This document shows positions 53,379 to 62,275 of a stretch of 64,000 bases of DNA, in pieces. Under the pieces are notes generated by a model. The model saw nothing but the letters and a program-made list of their open reading frames with translations, was not told where the DNA came from and made no database searches. Each line of letters starts with the position of its first letter. Position 1 is the stretch's first letter. The DNA comes from Pirellulales bacterium (lineage in GTDB: Bacteria > Planctomycetota > Planctomycetia > Pirellulales > JACPPG01): the NCBI GenBank assembly GCA_035546535.1, contig DASZWQ010000012.1, positions 1 to 64,000 of the forward strand, written 5' to 3'. The position numbers and the translations under genes were made by a program.

Positions 53379-56006
53379 ATGCACGCAACCTGCACTTTCC
53401 GTCGGGCGTGGCTGACCGCTTGCCTGGGCCTGCTCTTCATTGCCGCAGCCGAGGCAACCGCCGACGAAGGCGGCGCGGCGAGCAAAGGTTCGAAACAGAT
53501 CGTCGCCGGCAAGACCATCAATATCACCGCTAATCGCTGGCATTACCCGCAGGCGCGCAGCGGCGACACGGTCGACGATTATCATGGCCGGCAGGTCGCC
53601 GATCCTTTTCGCTGGCTCGAAGACACCGACAGCAAGGAAACGCGCGCGTGGATCGAGGCCGAGAACGAACTGACGTTCGGCTTCCTCAAGTCGATTCCGG
53701 CTCGTGAGCCGCTGCGCCGCCGGCTCGAGCAACTGTGGAACTACGAAAAGTACGGCATCCCCACGGCCCGTGGCGGTCGTTACTTCTACAGCCGCAACGA
53801 TGGATTACAGAATCAAAGCGTAATTTACGTCGCCAGCGCGCTCGATGCCGAGCCGCGCGTTCTCTTGGACCCCAACGCGATGTCGACCGACGGCACCGTC
53901 GCACTATCCGGAAGTGCCATTAGTGACGACGGCCGCTTGTTCGCTTACGGCCTGGCGACGGCCGGATCGGATTGGCAGGAGTGGCGCGTCCGCGACGTCA
54001 ACAGCGGCCGCGATCTGGAGGACCGCCTGCAGTGGATCAAATTCTCGACGGCCTCCTGGTCGCCGGATGGTAAGGGCTTCTATTACAGCCGCTACGACGA
54101 ACCGGACGAGCAGGCGAAGCTCACCGGCGTCAATTATTTTCAGAAGCTGTTCTACCACCGGCTGGGCACGCCGCAGTCTGCGGACAAACTGGTCTACGAG
54201 CGGGCGGACGAAAAGGAATGGGGCTTCGACGGCCTGGTGACCGACGATGGCCACTGGCTGGTGATCCGCGTCTGGCGCGGCACCGAGCGTAAGAATCAGC
54301 TCTTTTACCTCGATTTGAAAAAGCCCGATGCGCAGGTCGTGCCTTGGATCACGGGTTTCGACGCGCAATATATCTTTCTCGGCAATGACGGTAACACGTT
54401 TTATCTGCGCACCGATCTGGACGCTCCGCGGCATCGCGTCGTTGCCGCCGACGTCACGAAGCCGGCGCGCGACGGTTGGAAAGAGTTGGTCCCGGAACAG
54501 GCTGACGTCCTGCAATCCGTGACGCTCGTCGGCGGGAAGTTCGTCGCTCTGTATTTGCAGGATGCGCGCAGCCAGGTTCGGCTGTTCGACACGGCCGGCA
54601 AACCACAGGGCGGAATCAAGCTCGCGGACATCGGCACCGTCGCTCTCGGCGAAGCGCGGCAGAGTGACAGCGAAATTTTCTATTCGTTCACCAGTTTCCT
54701 CGCGGCGCCCACGATCTACCGCTACGACGTGCCGACAGGGAAAAGTACCGTCTTTCGCAAGCCGGATGTCGATTTTGCCGCCGACCGGTACGTGACCGAA
54801 CAGGTCTTCTACAAAAGCAAAGACGGCACGCGCGTGCCGATGTTCATCACGCGCCGCAAGGACTTGCCGCTCGACGGCAACAATCCCACGTATTTGTACG
54901 CTTACGGCGGGTTCGATATCTCGCTGACGCCCGCGTTCTCGCCTGGCCGGCTCGTGTGGCTCGAACTGGGTGGCATCTACGCGCAGCCGAATCTGCGCGG
55001 CGGTGGCGAATACGGCGGCGCCTGGCACGAAGCCGGCATGAAATCGAAAAAGCAGAACGTCTTCGACGATTTTCTAGCCGCCGCCGAGTGGCTGATCGAC
55101 AATCGTTTCACCTCGACGCCGCGTCTGGCCATCTCCGGCCGATCGAACGGCGGACTACTCGTCGGCGCCGCACTCACGCAGCGCCCCGATCTTTTCGGCG
55201 CCGCGCTCCCGGGCGTGGGCGTGATGGACATGCTGCGCTTTCACCGCTTCACGATCGGCTGGGCCTGGGTCAGCGAATACGGCTCGGCCGATAATGCTGA
55301 GGACTTCTCGTCGCTCTTCGCTTATTCGCCGCTGCACAACATCAAATCGGGCACGAACTATCCGGCCACGCTGATTACGACGGCCGACCACGACGATCGC
55401 GTGGTGCCGGGGCACAGCTTCAAATTCGCGGCGACACTGCAAGCCGCGCAAGCCGGCGATAAACCGATCCTGATTCGCATCGAAACCAGCGCCGGGCACG
55501 GCGCCGGGACGCCAACCTCGAAGTTGATCGAAGAGGCCGCCGACGGCTACGCGTTTCTGGTCAAGGAACTGGAGGTGAAGATGCCCGGCGATTTTGGCAA
55601 CACGATCGACCCGCCACGGTCGCAGCAATATGTTCCGGCGACCGAGCAATTGGTCACCGAGATTTTCGTCCGCGACCTGGATAAGTCGCTGGCCTTCTAC
55701 GAGCAGCTCGGCTTCAAACGTTTGCGTAAGGACGGCGGATTCGCCGAGCTTGCCTGGGAGAATCACAAGCTGTTTCTCGACCAACGGGCGAAGTTGCCGC
55801 CTGCCCCCGAGTTTCCAGCTGCGAACATGCGCGTCATGGTGAAGGACGTCGACGCTTATTGGAAATTGTGCGGCGAGATGAAAGCCCGCGTGGTGGCGCC
55901 GATCGGCGATCGCTATTACGGCTTGCGCGATTTCACTGTGGCCGATCCGGACGGTTACGGCGTGCGCTTCGCCAGCTTGATCGGCAGCCGGAAGAAGGCC
56001 GACTGA
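53379..56006 (+). CDS. exported prolyl oligopeptidase fused to a C-terminal VOC domain
   Basis: An 875-residue protein with a signal peptide (AWLTACLGLLFIAAAEATA). Residues about 50-740 are a complete S9A prolyl oligopeptidase: propeller first (RQVADPFRWLED), then the hydrolase with Ser 589 in ISGRSNGGLLVGA, Asp in DHDDRVVPGHSFK and His in SAGHGAGTPTSK. Residues about 752-870 are a glyoxalase/bleomycin-resistance (VOC) domain: TEIFVRDLDKSLAFYEQLGF, FAELAWENHKLFLDQ, VMVKDVDAYWKL and FTVADPDGYGVRFA. The reading frame crosses the joint without a break. The start at 53379 has GGAGG upstream. See findings. Confidence 0.9.
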   Translation: MHATCTFRRAWLTACLGLLFIAAAEATADEGGAASKGSKQIVAGKTINITANRWHYPQARSGDTVDDYHGRQVADPFRWLEDTDSKETRAWIEAENELTFGFLKSIPAREPLRRRLEQLWNYEKYGIPTARGGRYFYSRNDGLQNQSVIYVASALDAEPRVLLDPNAMSTDGTVALSGSAISDDGRLFAYGLATAGSDWQEWRVRDVNSGRDLEDRLQWIKFSTASWSPDGKGFYYSRYDEPDEQAKLTGVNYFQKLFYHRLGTPQSADKLVYERADEKEWGFDGLVTDDGHWLVIRVWRGTERKNQLFYLDLKKPDAQVVPWITGFDAQYIFLGNDGNTFYLRTDLDAPRHRVVAADVTKPARDGWKELVPEQADVLQSVTLVGGKFVALYLQDARSQVRLFDTAGKPQGGIKLADIGTVALGEARQSDSEIFYSFTSFLAAPTIYRYDVPTGKSTVFRKPDVDFAADRYVTEQVFYKSKDGTRVPMFITRRKDLPLDGNNPTYLYAYGGFDISLTPAFSPGRLVWLELGGIYAQPNLRGGGEYGGAWHEAGMKSKKQNVFDDFLAAAEWLIDNRFTSTPRLAISGRSNGGLLVGAALTQRPDLFGAALPGVGVMDMLRFHRFTIGWAWVSEYGSADNAEDFSSLFAYSPLHNIKSGTNYPATLITTADHDDRVVPGHSFKFAATLQAAQAGDKPILIRIETSAGHGAGTPTSKLIEEAADGYAFLVKELEVKMPGDFGNTIDPPRSQQYVPATEQLVTEIFVRDLDKSLAFYEQLGFKRLRKDGGFAELAWENHKLFLDQRAKLPPAPEFPAANMRVMVKDVDAYWKLCGEMKARVVAPIGDRYYGLRDFTVADPDGYGVRFASLIGSRKKAD

Positions 56007-56037
56007 CCATAAAGCGGAATCCGACCGCTTCAGCGCT

Positions 56038-56781
56038 CTAGCGAATCGGCAACGTCGGCGCCGTATTGGGCGTTGTCACCGGCGGCGTGACCAGGTTCGG
56101 CAGCGGCGTGACGGTGCTCGGCGGCGGTGCGTAGGCGCCGGGAGGTGGGGCGTACGCGCCCGGTGGCGGAACGGTCGAAGCGCCAGGAGCTTGCCAACCG
56201 TCACCAATCGGTGGTTGTCCCGGCGGCACGCTTTGCGGCGATGGCAGCATCATCGGCGCGCCGGTCGTCGGCGCCGGCAACAATCCCGGTGGAGGTGCCT
56301 GCTGCGGAAGGATCGTGCCCGGCGGCGGAGGTGGTGGCACCGCGCCTGGAGGAGGCGCGAGGGGCGCCGGCGGAACATAGCGCTGCGCCTGGCTGCTGGC
56401 ACGCAGCTCTTCGGCCCGCGCCTGTAATTGCGGGCTGGAGGGAACCTGCTGCGGCACCATGTTGAAGTCGAGCGCTTGCTCGTCGCGGATGGTCCCCGGA
56501 ACCAGGTTCTCGCTGATGAAGTCGATGCCGAACCACTCGTACCACGGCGCCTTGATTTTTTGTTCGACGGTCAACGTCTCATAGCCGTCGCGCACCAGGC
56601 GAATCTGCCGCTTGCCGTAATAAACGAAATCGGTCGAGACGGGCGTGGTGCCGATCGGGTAATTGTCGATCCATACGAACGCTCCTGGCGGATTCGAACG
56701 GATCGTCAGACGCCGCTGCACGCAGCCGGTTGCCAACACCATGGCAACGAAAACGATCAATAGTTGACCGCCTCGGCGCAT
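56038..56781 (-). CDS. PEGA-domain lipoprotein
   Basis: A 247-residue lipoprotein (LLIVFVAMVLATGC lipobox). It has a PEGA domain at about residues 20-80, RRLTIRSNPPGAFVWIDN and TTPVSTDFVYYGKRQIRLV and RDGYETLTVEQ, a beta-sandwich unit found in surface layers and cell-wall proteins, then a Pro/Gly-rich tail to the end with repeated PPPGA units. The ATG at 56781 begins the signal; the frame opens further to 56967 without family match. It is probably anchored in the envelope and binds something in the periplasm. Confidence 0.85.
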   Translation of the reverse strand: MRRGGQLLIVFVAMVLATGCVQRRLTIRSNPPGAFVWIDNYPIGTTPVSTDFVYYGKRQIRLVRDGYETLTVEQKIKAPWYEWFGIDFISENLVPGTIRDEQALDFNMVPQQVPSSPQLQARAEELRASSQAQRYVPPAPLAPPPGAVPPPPPPGTILPQQAPPPGLLPAPTTGAPMMLPSPQSVPPGQPPIGDGWQAPGASTVPPPGAYAPPPGAYAPPPSTVTPLPNLVTPPVTTPNTAPTLPIR

Positions 56782-57379
56782 CGTTCGTGATTTCGTGTGG
56801 ATGTTGCTCACGCGGCGCGTGTGCCTGCTTTTTTCGGCACGGCCCAGCAGAGCCCGCGCGCGAACAAAGCGCGAAGCCCCGATACGGCTGGCCGGACTTG
56901 GGATGCGGTTAGTGTCGAAATGTACGGAACGAGCGCCGTGTAGCGCCAAACCTACATGCCGCGACACGCCGAACGGCGGGCCCTCGCGGCGACTTCAGCA
57001 AGGAAATGAGGCCGCGGAGTATAGCGAGGCCTGCTGGCGGCATCCAGTCCGATAGCCAACGCCGGTTTGCCACGCGGGTGAATCGACTTCGCTGCTGTCG
57101 CGGCTTGCGCACGTCGTAACACGGCCGGTACTTATGCCACTAGATTCGACGAGCTAAAATGAGCATAGTAGGCTGCCTGACGAGCTAGCAGCCTGTCGAA
57201 GAACTCAACGGGCTGCGACATCGCAGGGATGCGATGGCAAAATATCGACGTAAGTCTTTATTTTGCGAGCCGTGCGAAGCTTTGCTTCGCACTTGGCGAG
57301 GTTGAAAAAAGCCACGAGGGCTTTTTTCAACAGGCTGCTAGCCTCGGGGCTGACAGCACTGGTACCGACCGGACCTGCG
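56782..57379. other. intergenic region with a MITE-like element
   Basis: About 598 bases between divergent genes (PEGA lipoprotein on minus, PP2C on plus). The right half is taken up by the repeat at 57184-57342. No gene is recognised, and no promoter could be chosen with confidence. Confidence 0.5.
57184..57342. repeat. MITE-like element with terminal inverted repeats
   Basis: About 159 bases with ends GCTAGCAGCCTG and CAGGCTGCTAGC, exact inverse copies, extended by CGAAGAA / TTTTTTC-like bases to about 18. Inside are two further hairpins: GTGCGAAG-CTTTG-CTTCGCAC near 57270-57290 and GAAAAAAGCC-ACGAG-GGCTTTTTTC at 57304-57328. No open frame of a transposase is present. The whole has the shape of a folded, non-autonomous transposon. 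It ends 37 bases before the PP2C start, so it could change that gene's promoter. Confidence 0.75.
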
Positions 57380-58660
57380 ATGCCCGCCCCCGTACGAGAA
57401 TGGCGAGAGGCCCTCGATTACGCCGCGACGAGCGACGTGGGTCTGCGGCGCGCGAATAACCAGGATTCGTACGTCGTTGTCGTGTCGCCGGAAGAACTCG
57501 ACTGGCTGCGGCGCGGCGACCTGTTCATGGTCGCCGACGGCATGGGCGCCCACGCAGCAGGCGAATTGGCCAGCAAGATGGCCACCGACTTCGTGTCGCT
57601 CACCTATTACAAGACCCCCGACGAATCGCCCGTCGAGGCCATTCAGAAAGCCTTTCAGGACGCCAACGAACGCGTCTTTACCCGCGGACAGAGCAACGCG
57701 GATTTCCGCGGCATGGGCACGACCTCCAGTGCGCTCTTGCTCTTGCCCGAGGGGGCTGTCGTCGCGCATGTCGGAGATAGCCGCGTTTATCGCTTGCGCA
57801 ACAACCGGCTCGATCAACTCTCGTTCGACCACAGCCTGGTGTGGGAGATGCAGGCGACGGGCAAGATGCGCGACAGCGAAATTCAGCTGAACGTGCCTAA
57901 AAACATCATTACCCGCTCGCTGGGCCCCTATCCGCAAGTGCAAGTCGACTTGGAGGGCCCGTTCGCCGTCGAAGCCGGGGACGCGTTCCTCTTGTGCAGC
58001 GACGGATTGTCGGGACAGGTCGAGGACGACGAGATCGGTTGCATCCTCGGCACATTGCCGCCAACCGAGGCGATTCAGACGCTGGTCGACCTGGCGAACC
58101 TGCGGGGCGGGCCGGACAACATCACGGTCATCGCCGTGCGCGTACTACGACCGCTGACGGCTGCCAATGCGGAAGAGTTGGGACCCGCGCGGAGCCGCCC
58201 CACGAATGAGCGCGAAAAGGTACACCTCGCCGCCTGGATCACGCTGGCCGTCTTGGTGCTGGTCGCGCTGTCGATGGCTTTCTTGCAGAAGCTGGCCGTG
58301 GCCGCGGCCGCCGGCATCGCGGCCGCGCTTGCCGGCGGCTTTATCGCCATGCAACAAGCGTCACTACGATCGGCGGGCCGGCTCGAAGGGGCGCAGCTCG
58401 GCAAGGGACCCTACCGCTCGGTGAACTGCGCCCCGAGCGCCCCGATCGTCGAACGACTGGCCAAGGTCGTCAAGCAATTGCGCGACGCCGCGATGGAAGA
58501 AGGGTGGCAGATCGACTGGAACAAGTTCAATACGCAGGTGACGCGGGCCGCCACGGCCGCCCAGCGGCATGACTTCACCGAAAGCGTGCGCGAATACTGC
58601 CACGCCCTGACGTCGATCATGGAACAATTGCGGCATCAGGGGAAGAATAGTAGTCAGTAG
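57380..58660 (+). CDS. PP2C-type serine/threonine phosphatase with membrane anchor
   Basis: A 426-residue protein. Residues about 10-265 form a PPM/PP2C phosphatase domain: TSDVGLRRANNQDSYVVV, LFMVADGMGAHAAG, GMGTTSSALLLLPEGAVVAHVGDSRVY, LLCSDGLSG and GGPDNITVIAV give all metal-binding Asp residues. After the domain lie two membrane segments (AAWITLAVLVLVALSMAFL, AAAAGIAAALAGGFIAM, about 282-330) and a cytoplasmic tail of about 90 residues. It probably reverses Ser/Thr kinase phosphorylation. The ATG at 57380 is preferred to an in-frame ATG at 57263 because the latter lies inside the MITE-like repeat. Confidence 0.88.
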   Translation: MPAPVREWREALDYAATSDVGLRRANNQDSYVVVVSPEELDWLRRGDLFMVADGMGAHAAGELASKMATDFVSLTYYKTPDESPVEAIQKAFQDANERVFTRGQSNADFRGMGTTSSALLLLPEGAVVAHVGDSRVYRLRNNRLDQLSFDHSLVWEMQATGKMRDSEIQLNVPKNIITRSLGPYPQVQVDLEGPFAVEAGDAFLLCSDGLSGQVEDDEIGCILGTLPPTEAIQTLVDLANLRGGPDNITVIAVRVLRPLTAANAEELGPARSRPTNEREKVHLAAWITLAVLVLVALSMAFLQKLAVAAAAGIAAALAGGFIAMQQASLRSAGRLEGAQLGKGPYRSVNCAPSAPIVERLAKVVKQLRDAAMEEGWQIDWNKFNTQVTRAATAAQRHDFTESVREYCHALTSIMEQLRHQGKNSSQ

Positions 58661-58732
58661 TCGGTAATCAGTAGTCAGTTACTGATACGCTGCTCTCTTT
58701 CTGACTACTGTCTACCGACTACTGACTACTTC
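58649..58732. repeat. inverted repeat between convergent PP2C and PQQ-like genes
   Basis: GTAGTCAGTAGTCGGTAATC-type words on the left (58649-58680) pair with TGTCTACCGACTACTGACTAC-like words on the right (58704-58732). Bases CAGTAGT and ACTACTG recur several times. It lies between convergent genes, so it could act as a terminator in both directions. Confidence 0.65.
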
Positions 58733-60169
58733 CTACTTCGCGATCAGCTCCAAACACACCAGCCGGTTGTGGTCGCGCACGTAGAGCAGGCCGTGCGCTA
58801 GGATCGGCGCCGCCCAGGCCGGATACGTCAGCAGCTTCCGCGGTGCTTCTCCTTCGGTTTTCTCGCCATCGCCAGGAGCGGCGAGCTGGGCAATCGCCAC
58901 GGGCTCGAACTTCTCGGGATTTACTTTCACCAGCAGCAAATCCCCGCCTTCGGTCAGCAGGACGAAGTGGCCGTCGACGTACAACAGGCTCGAACGGGCC
59001 AGCCCCGGCTGACTCCACATCACCTTGCCGGTCTCGAGCTCGACGCACCGCAGCTCGGCGTTCTCCGGGTGCCGGCCACTGGAGCCATAGACGTATCCGT
59101 CCACGTGGATGGGCGTGTTCCAGTGGGTTTGCAGACGCTTGTCGCGACGATGATCCTTGTCGCTCCACACGACGTCATAGCCGCCGGGCCTCACCTTCAG
59201 CACCGCGCAGCCAGGGCCGTACGTTTCCGAAATGAGAACCAGGTCGTCGACGACGATCGGGTTGCTGGCGTTCACGCTCTCGAGAACTGTCGCCCGCCAC
59301 GGAAAATGAAAATCGATCTTTCCGTTCGCCGGATCAAACCCCAGCAGACCGCCGCGGGCAAACACGAAGCACCAGTCGCGGCCGGCGATTTTCGCCAGCG
59401 TCGGCCCGGCATAGCTGGCCAGCTCGTCACTGATTTGATATCGAACGGCGCCTGTGTGCTTGTCGAAGGCCACCACGCCGCTGTCCTTGCCGCGCACCCG
59501 ATCGAGCTGACCCGGCGGCGTGTTACGCGTGTCCTCGGTGGCCCCGCCGATCTGGCAGATCAACAGATCCCGATAGATCACCGGCGTGCTGCCGACGCCG
59601 AAGAAGTTCTGCACGACGCCGAATTTTTCGGCCGTATCGATTTTCCATACGAGCGCCCCGTCGACCGCGCGCAGACAGTGCAGCATGCCTTCAGCGCCGA
59701 AGGTGTAAACGCGATCCTCGTCGATCACCGGCGAACAACGCGGGCCATTGTCGTAGCCGTACAGATCCTCGTAGTCGGTCGGATATTCGAACTTCCATAG
59801 CGGCTCGCCCGATTCGCTGTTCAGGCATTCCAGCCGCGCCTGGCCGGCGAAGCGCGAGAACTGAAACAGCCGGCCGCGACTGATCGACGGCATGCCGTAG
59901 CCGGTGCCCAGCCGATGTTGCCAGACGATCGGCGGCGCGTTCTTACCCCAGGCGGTCAGAATGCCGCGCTCTGCGGATTTGCTGTCCGCGGTGGGACCAA
60001 GAAAGGTGGGCCAGTCCTCGCCTTCGCGGCGTGTTCCCAAATCCGGCGGCAGAGTTGCCGGCGCAGCGCCGCGCGCGGCTGCCGGGGTTTCGTCGGCACG
60101 AACCTCGAACGCCGCGCCGCAAACGGCCGCGAGCACCAAAATCGCCCTGACAAACATGAGCCGCCGCAT
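58733..60169 (-). CDS. secreted PQQ-like beta-propeller protein
   Basis: A 478-residue exported protein. Signal MFVRAILVLAAVCGAAFEVRA, then a beta-propeller of the PQQ-dependent dehydrogenase/BamB type with repeats such as GEPLWKFEYPTDYED, DGALVWKIDTAEKFG, KDSGVVAFDKHTGAVRYQI, CVFARGGLLGFDPANG and GKVMWSQPG. There is no obvious dehydrogenase catalytic Asp pair, so it is more likely a binding or scaffold propeller, very common in planctomycetes. The ATG at 60169 is eight bases after AAGGAGA. It faces arfB across a short region with a palindrome. Confidence 0.88.
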   Translation of the reverse strand: MRRLMFVRAILVLAAVCGAAFEVRADETPAAARGAAPATLPPDLGTRREGEDWPTFLGPTADSKSAERGILTAWGKNAPPIVWQHRLGTGYGMPSISRGRLFQFSRFAGQARLECLNSESGEPLWKFEYPTDYEDLYGYDNGPRCSPVIDEDRVYTFGAEGMLHCLRAVDGALVWKIDTAEKFGVVQNFFGVGSTPVIYRDLLICQIGGATEDTRNTPPGQLDRVRGKDSGVVAFDKHTGAVRYQISDELASYAGPTLAKIAGRDWCFVFARGGLLGFDPANGKIDFHFPWRATVLESVNASNPIVVDDLVLISETYGPGCAVLKVRPGGYDVVWSDKDHRRDKRLQTHWNTPIHVDGYVYGSSGRHPENAELRCVELETGKVMWSQPGLARSSLLYVDGHFVLLTEGGDLLLVKVNPEKFEPVAIAQLAAPGDGEKTEGEAPRKLLTYPAWAAPILAHGLLYVRDHNRLVCLELIAK

Positions 60170-60194
60170 AACGCAACTCTCCTTATTACCGCAG

Positions 60195-60209
60195 GACTAT
60201 ACTATAGTC
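60195..60209. promoter_or_regulatory. palindrome between the PQQ-like gene and arfB
   Basis: GACTATA-C-TATAGTC, a perfect 7+1+7 inverted repeat. It contains a -10-like TATACT on the plus strand and TATAGT on the minus strand, so it may serve both divergent promoters. Upstream -35 boxes are not clear on either side. Confidence 0.4.
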
Positions 60210-60265
60210 GCACGACGCAATCGACCGCCGCCTGGTCCCCTGCACGCTGAAATACAGCCTCCCGC

Positions 60266-60688
60266 ATGCTGATCGTGAACTCCCGCTTGCAGATTCCCGT
60301 CAGTGAATTCGAGTTCACCTATGCGCGCAGCTCGGGTCCGGGCGGTCAGAACGTGAACAAGGTGAATTCCAAGGCGCTACTGCGCTGGTCGGTGGCCCGC
60401 AGCCCGTCGTTACCGCCCGAGGTCCGCGAGCGTTTTCTGCGCCGCTTTGCCAGCCGGCTCACGACCGAGGGGGACCTGCTGATCAGCAGCCAGCGCTACC
60501 GCGACCAGGGGCGCAACGTCGACGATTGTCTGGAAAAGCTGCGCGTCATGGTGGCCGAGGTTGCCGTGCGCCCTGTAACTCGTAAGAAGACGCGCCCGAC
60601 GCGCGCCTCCAGCGAAAAGCGGCTGGAGAAGAAACGCGAGGCGGCATCGAAAAAGCAACTGCGCCGCCGGCCGGCTCGCGAAGACTAA
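60266..60688 (+). CDS. arfB: alternative ribosome-rescue factor ArfB (peptidyl-tRNA hydrolase)
   Basis: A 140-residue ArfB/YaeJ protein that releases ribosomes stalled at the end of mRNA, hydrolysing the peptidyl-tRNA. The GGQ loop is in SSGPGGQNVNKVNSKA (Gly-Gly-Gln at about 27-29). The C-terminal tail is Lys/Arg-rich (RKKTRPTRASSEKRLEKK, SKKQLRRRPARED), as required to enter the empty mRNA channel. Length is the family norm. It is a class I release factor relative without codon-recognition domains. Confidence 0.95.
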   Translation: MLIVNSRLQIPVSEFEFTYARSSGPGGQNVNKVNSKALLRWSVARSPSLPPEVRERFLRRFASRLTTEGDLLISSQRYRDQGRNVDDCLEKLRVMVAEVAVRPVTRKKTRPTRASSEKRLEKKREAASKKQLRRRPARED

Positions 60689-60732
60689 AAAAAAAGCGCG
60701 GTACAGGAAGAAACTCCTGCGCGATCGGGCCG

Positions 60733-61311
60733 CTATTGTGCGATGGGTCCGTCTCGGCGCATCTTTTCGCGAGCGCGGCTGAGCATGGGGCCGACGCTGT
60801 TTTCCGGCATGCCGGTGGCCGTGCTGATCTCGCGGTAGCTTTTGCCTTCGATGTGATAGAGCCGCACGACCTGGGCCTCGTGGTCTTCCAGGTCCTCGAG
60901 CAGTCGCTCGACCTCATCGCGATTGACCACGCGATCCTCGGCCGCGCCGTTTTCCCCGTTCGGAAAATCCGTGGGGTGCCCAGGCACGACCGCCAGGCGG
61001 GCGGCGGACTTGTTGGCGAGCAAATGCTTAACGACGATGCGCCGGGCGACGACCGTTAGATAGGTCGCCAGGCTGCTCTGTCCACGGAAGCGACGCAGGA
61101 TGGCAAAATCCTTGCGCACCAGCGCCATGCACACCTCGGCGCAAAGGTCTTCACGATCTTCATTCGTGAGGCGGATCGAGCGCGCTTGGGCCGAATGGTT
61201 GATGACGTGCATCACCAGGCCCGTGTATCGATCAACGAAGTCCTCCCACGCACGGGGCTTGCGGCCGAGGCATCGTTCGAGGAGCTTTCGATCGAAGTCG
61301 GAGAGTGCCAC
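60733..61311 (-). CDS. RNA polymerase ECF-type sigma factor
   Basis: A 192-residue sigma-70-family factor with regions 2 and 4 only. Region 2 runs VDRYTGLVMHVINHSAQ through FRGQSSLATYLTVVARRIVV (about 25-100). Region 4 is DHEAQVVRLYHIEGKSYREI and MPENSVGPMLSRAREKMRR (about 140-188), with the helix-turn-helix reading the -35 element. No anti-sigma gene is adjacent; planctomycetes often control these factors through Ser/Thr kinases and phosphatases, and a PP2C gene is 2 kb away, but no link is proven. Start at 61311. Confidence 0.9.
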   Translation of the reverse strand: MALSDFDRKLLERCLGRKPRAWEDFVDRYTGLVMHVINHSAQARSIRLTNEDREDLCAEVCMALVRKDFAILRRFRGQSSLATYLTVVARRIVVKHLLANKSAARLAVVPGHPTDFPNGENGAAEDRVVNRDEVERLLEDLEDHEAQVVRLYHIEGKSYREISTATGMPENSVGPMLSRAREKMRRDGPIAQ

Positions 61312-61430
61312 GAAGACGAACCCTCGTTACCCGCACGCGCGGACGGGGCGATTCCCTGCCTAGACAAAAATGCCCGGCGACTGACGGGCGTAACTGCAGC
61401 TGAACAAGCGTCCCAAGCCAGCCTATATGA

Positions 61431-61459
61431 ATTTTAAGATCGATCAAAAAACGGAGCAA
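61431..61459 (-). promoter_or_regulatory. possible promoter of the sigma-factor gene
   Basis: On the minus strand TTGCTC (-35) and TAAAAT (-10) are 17 bases apart, with a leader of about 120 bases before the ATG at 61311. The -10 matches five of six positions; the -35 is weaker. Confidence 0.45.
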
Positions 61460-61579
61460 GCCGAGCCGGGACTACAAAAATGTGATGTTCCGCGAGTTTG
61501 GTTGACCCACCGCGGGGGGCGTCCTATGATTCCGGCGGATAAGCGGCCGCGGGCCGTCAACCCGTTCGCCGGCAAGCAC

Positions 61580-61608
61580 TTGACGTTTACTGCCGGTGCG
61601 TGTTGAAT
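61580..61608 (+). promoter_or_regulatory. possible promoter of the ferredoxin gene
   Basis: TTGACG (-35) and TTGAAT (-10) are 17 bases apart, giving a leader of about 120 bases. The -35 matches five of six positions; the -10 is only fair. Confidence 0.4.
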
Positions 61609-61733
61609 GGTCGGCGACCGTCGGCCGAAGCGACTGGCAGCGGAAGATCTTTCGGTAGCGGCCCGTGTGCGGTGCGCCCCGTTGTCAGACGTGTTTGGTT
61701 GTGGTCGGTGAGCCGAAAGGAGAGTCGTTTCTC

Positions 61734-62015
61734 ATGACTCACGTTGTTGCCGAGCCCTGTTTTGGCTGTAAGTACACAGATTGCGTCGTCGTCTGCCCCG
61801 TCGAGTGTTTCTACGAAGGGGAGCAGATGCTTTATATCCACCCCGACGAATGCATCGACTGCGAGGCTTGCGTCCCCGAGTGCCCGGTGGAAGCGATCTT
61901 CCACGAGGACAACCTGCCGGAGGAGTGGAAGGACTTTACGGCGCTAAACGCCGAGATGGCGACGCAGTGCCCGGTCATCACGGAAAAGAAAGAACCGCTG
62001 GCCGGCGCCGAGTAA
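61734..62015 (+). CDS. fdxA: 7Fe-8S ferredoxin (FdxA-like)
   Basis: A 93-residue ferredoxin. The first cluster region reads [18 protein letters not shown] and the second [16 protein letters not shown]. The CxxCxxxxCxxxCP spacing in the first is typical of a [3Fe-4S] site plus partial [4Fe-4S], and the second is a classic CxxCxxCxxxCP. This layout with the C-terminal helical tail ([20 protein letters not shown]) is that of Azotobacter-type FdxA. The ATG at 61734 has AAAGGAGAG upstream. A hairpin terminator follows. Confidence 0.93.
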   Translation: MTHVVAEPCFGCKYTDCVVVCPVECFYEGEQMLYIHPDECIDCEACVPECPVEAIFHEDNLPEEWKDFTALNAEMATQCPVITEKKEPLAGAE

Positions 62016-62107
62016 TCGGCATCGTTTCACTGCGGCGCTTTTCGCGACGCCTTTGTCGGTTGTGTCCGTTGCCTTTCGTTCGGACAGCCTTTTACGCTGC
62101 GCATACC

Positions 62108-62147
62108 CAACCCGCCGCCGATGCACTGCGCATCCTCGGTGGGTTTT
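62108..62147 (+). terminator. intrinsic terminator after the ferredoxin gene
   Basis: AACCCGCCGCCGATGC and GCATCCTCGGTGGGTT form a stem of about 13 pairs with a few mismatches around a five-base loop, followed by TTTTCC. It is 93 bases after the stop. Confidence 0.55.
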
Positions 62148-62275
62148 CCTTTGCGCCTTTGCGAACGTCCGATTATCAAAAGGGTGGAGGCGACGCGGCG
62201 AATTATTCTTAGCGAGGATGAGCTACTACTGGCACACAGGCTCTCGCACTTTACAGCGATCGCGACGGCGGCCAT

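Larger units (their letters stand above)
61312..61733. other. divergent intergenic region between sigma and ferredoxin genes
   Basis: About 422 bases. It contains the two promoters listed next, one on each strand. The middle has an A+T-rich pocket (61425-61500) and no evident gene. Confidence 0.5.

Noticed and set aside
57263-57379. An upstream in-frame ATG for the PP2C gene
   Set aside because: It would put the N terminus inside the MITE-like repeat, and the extra residues do not match the family.
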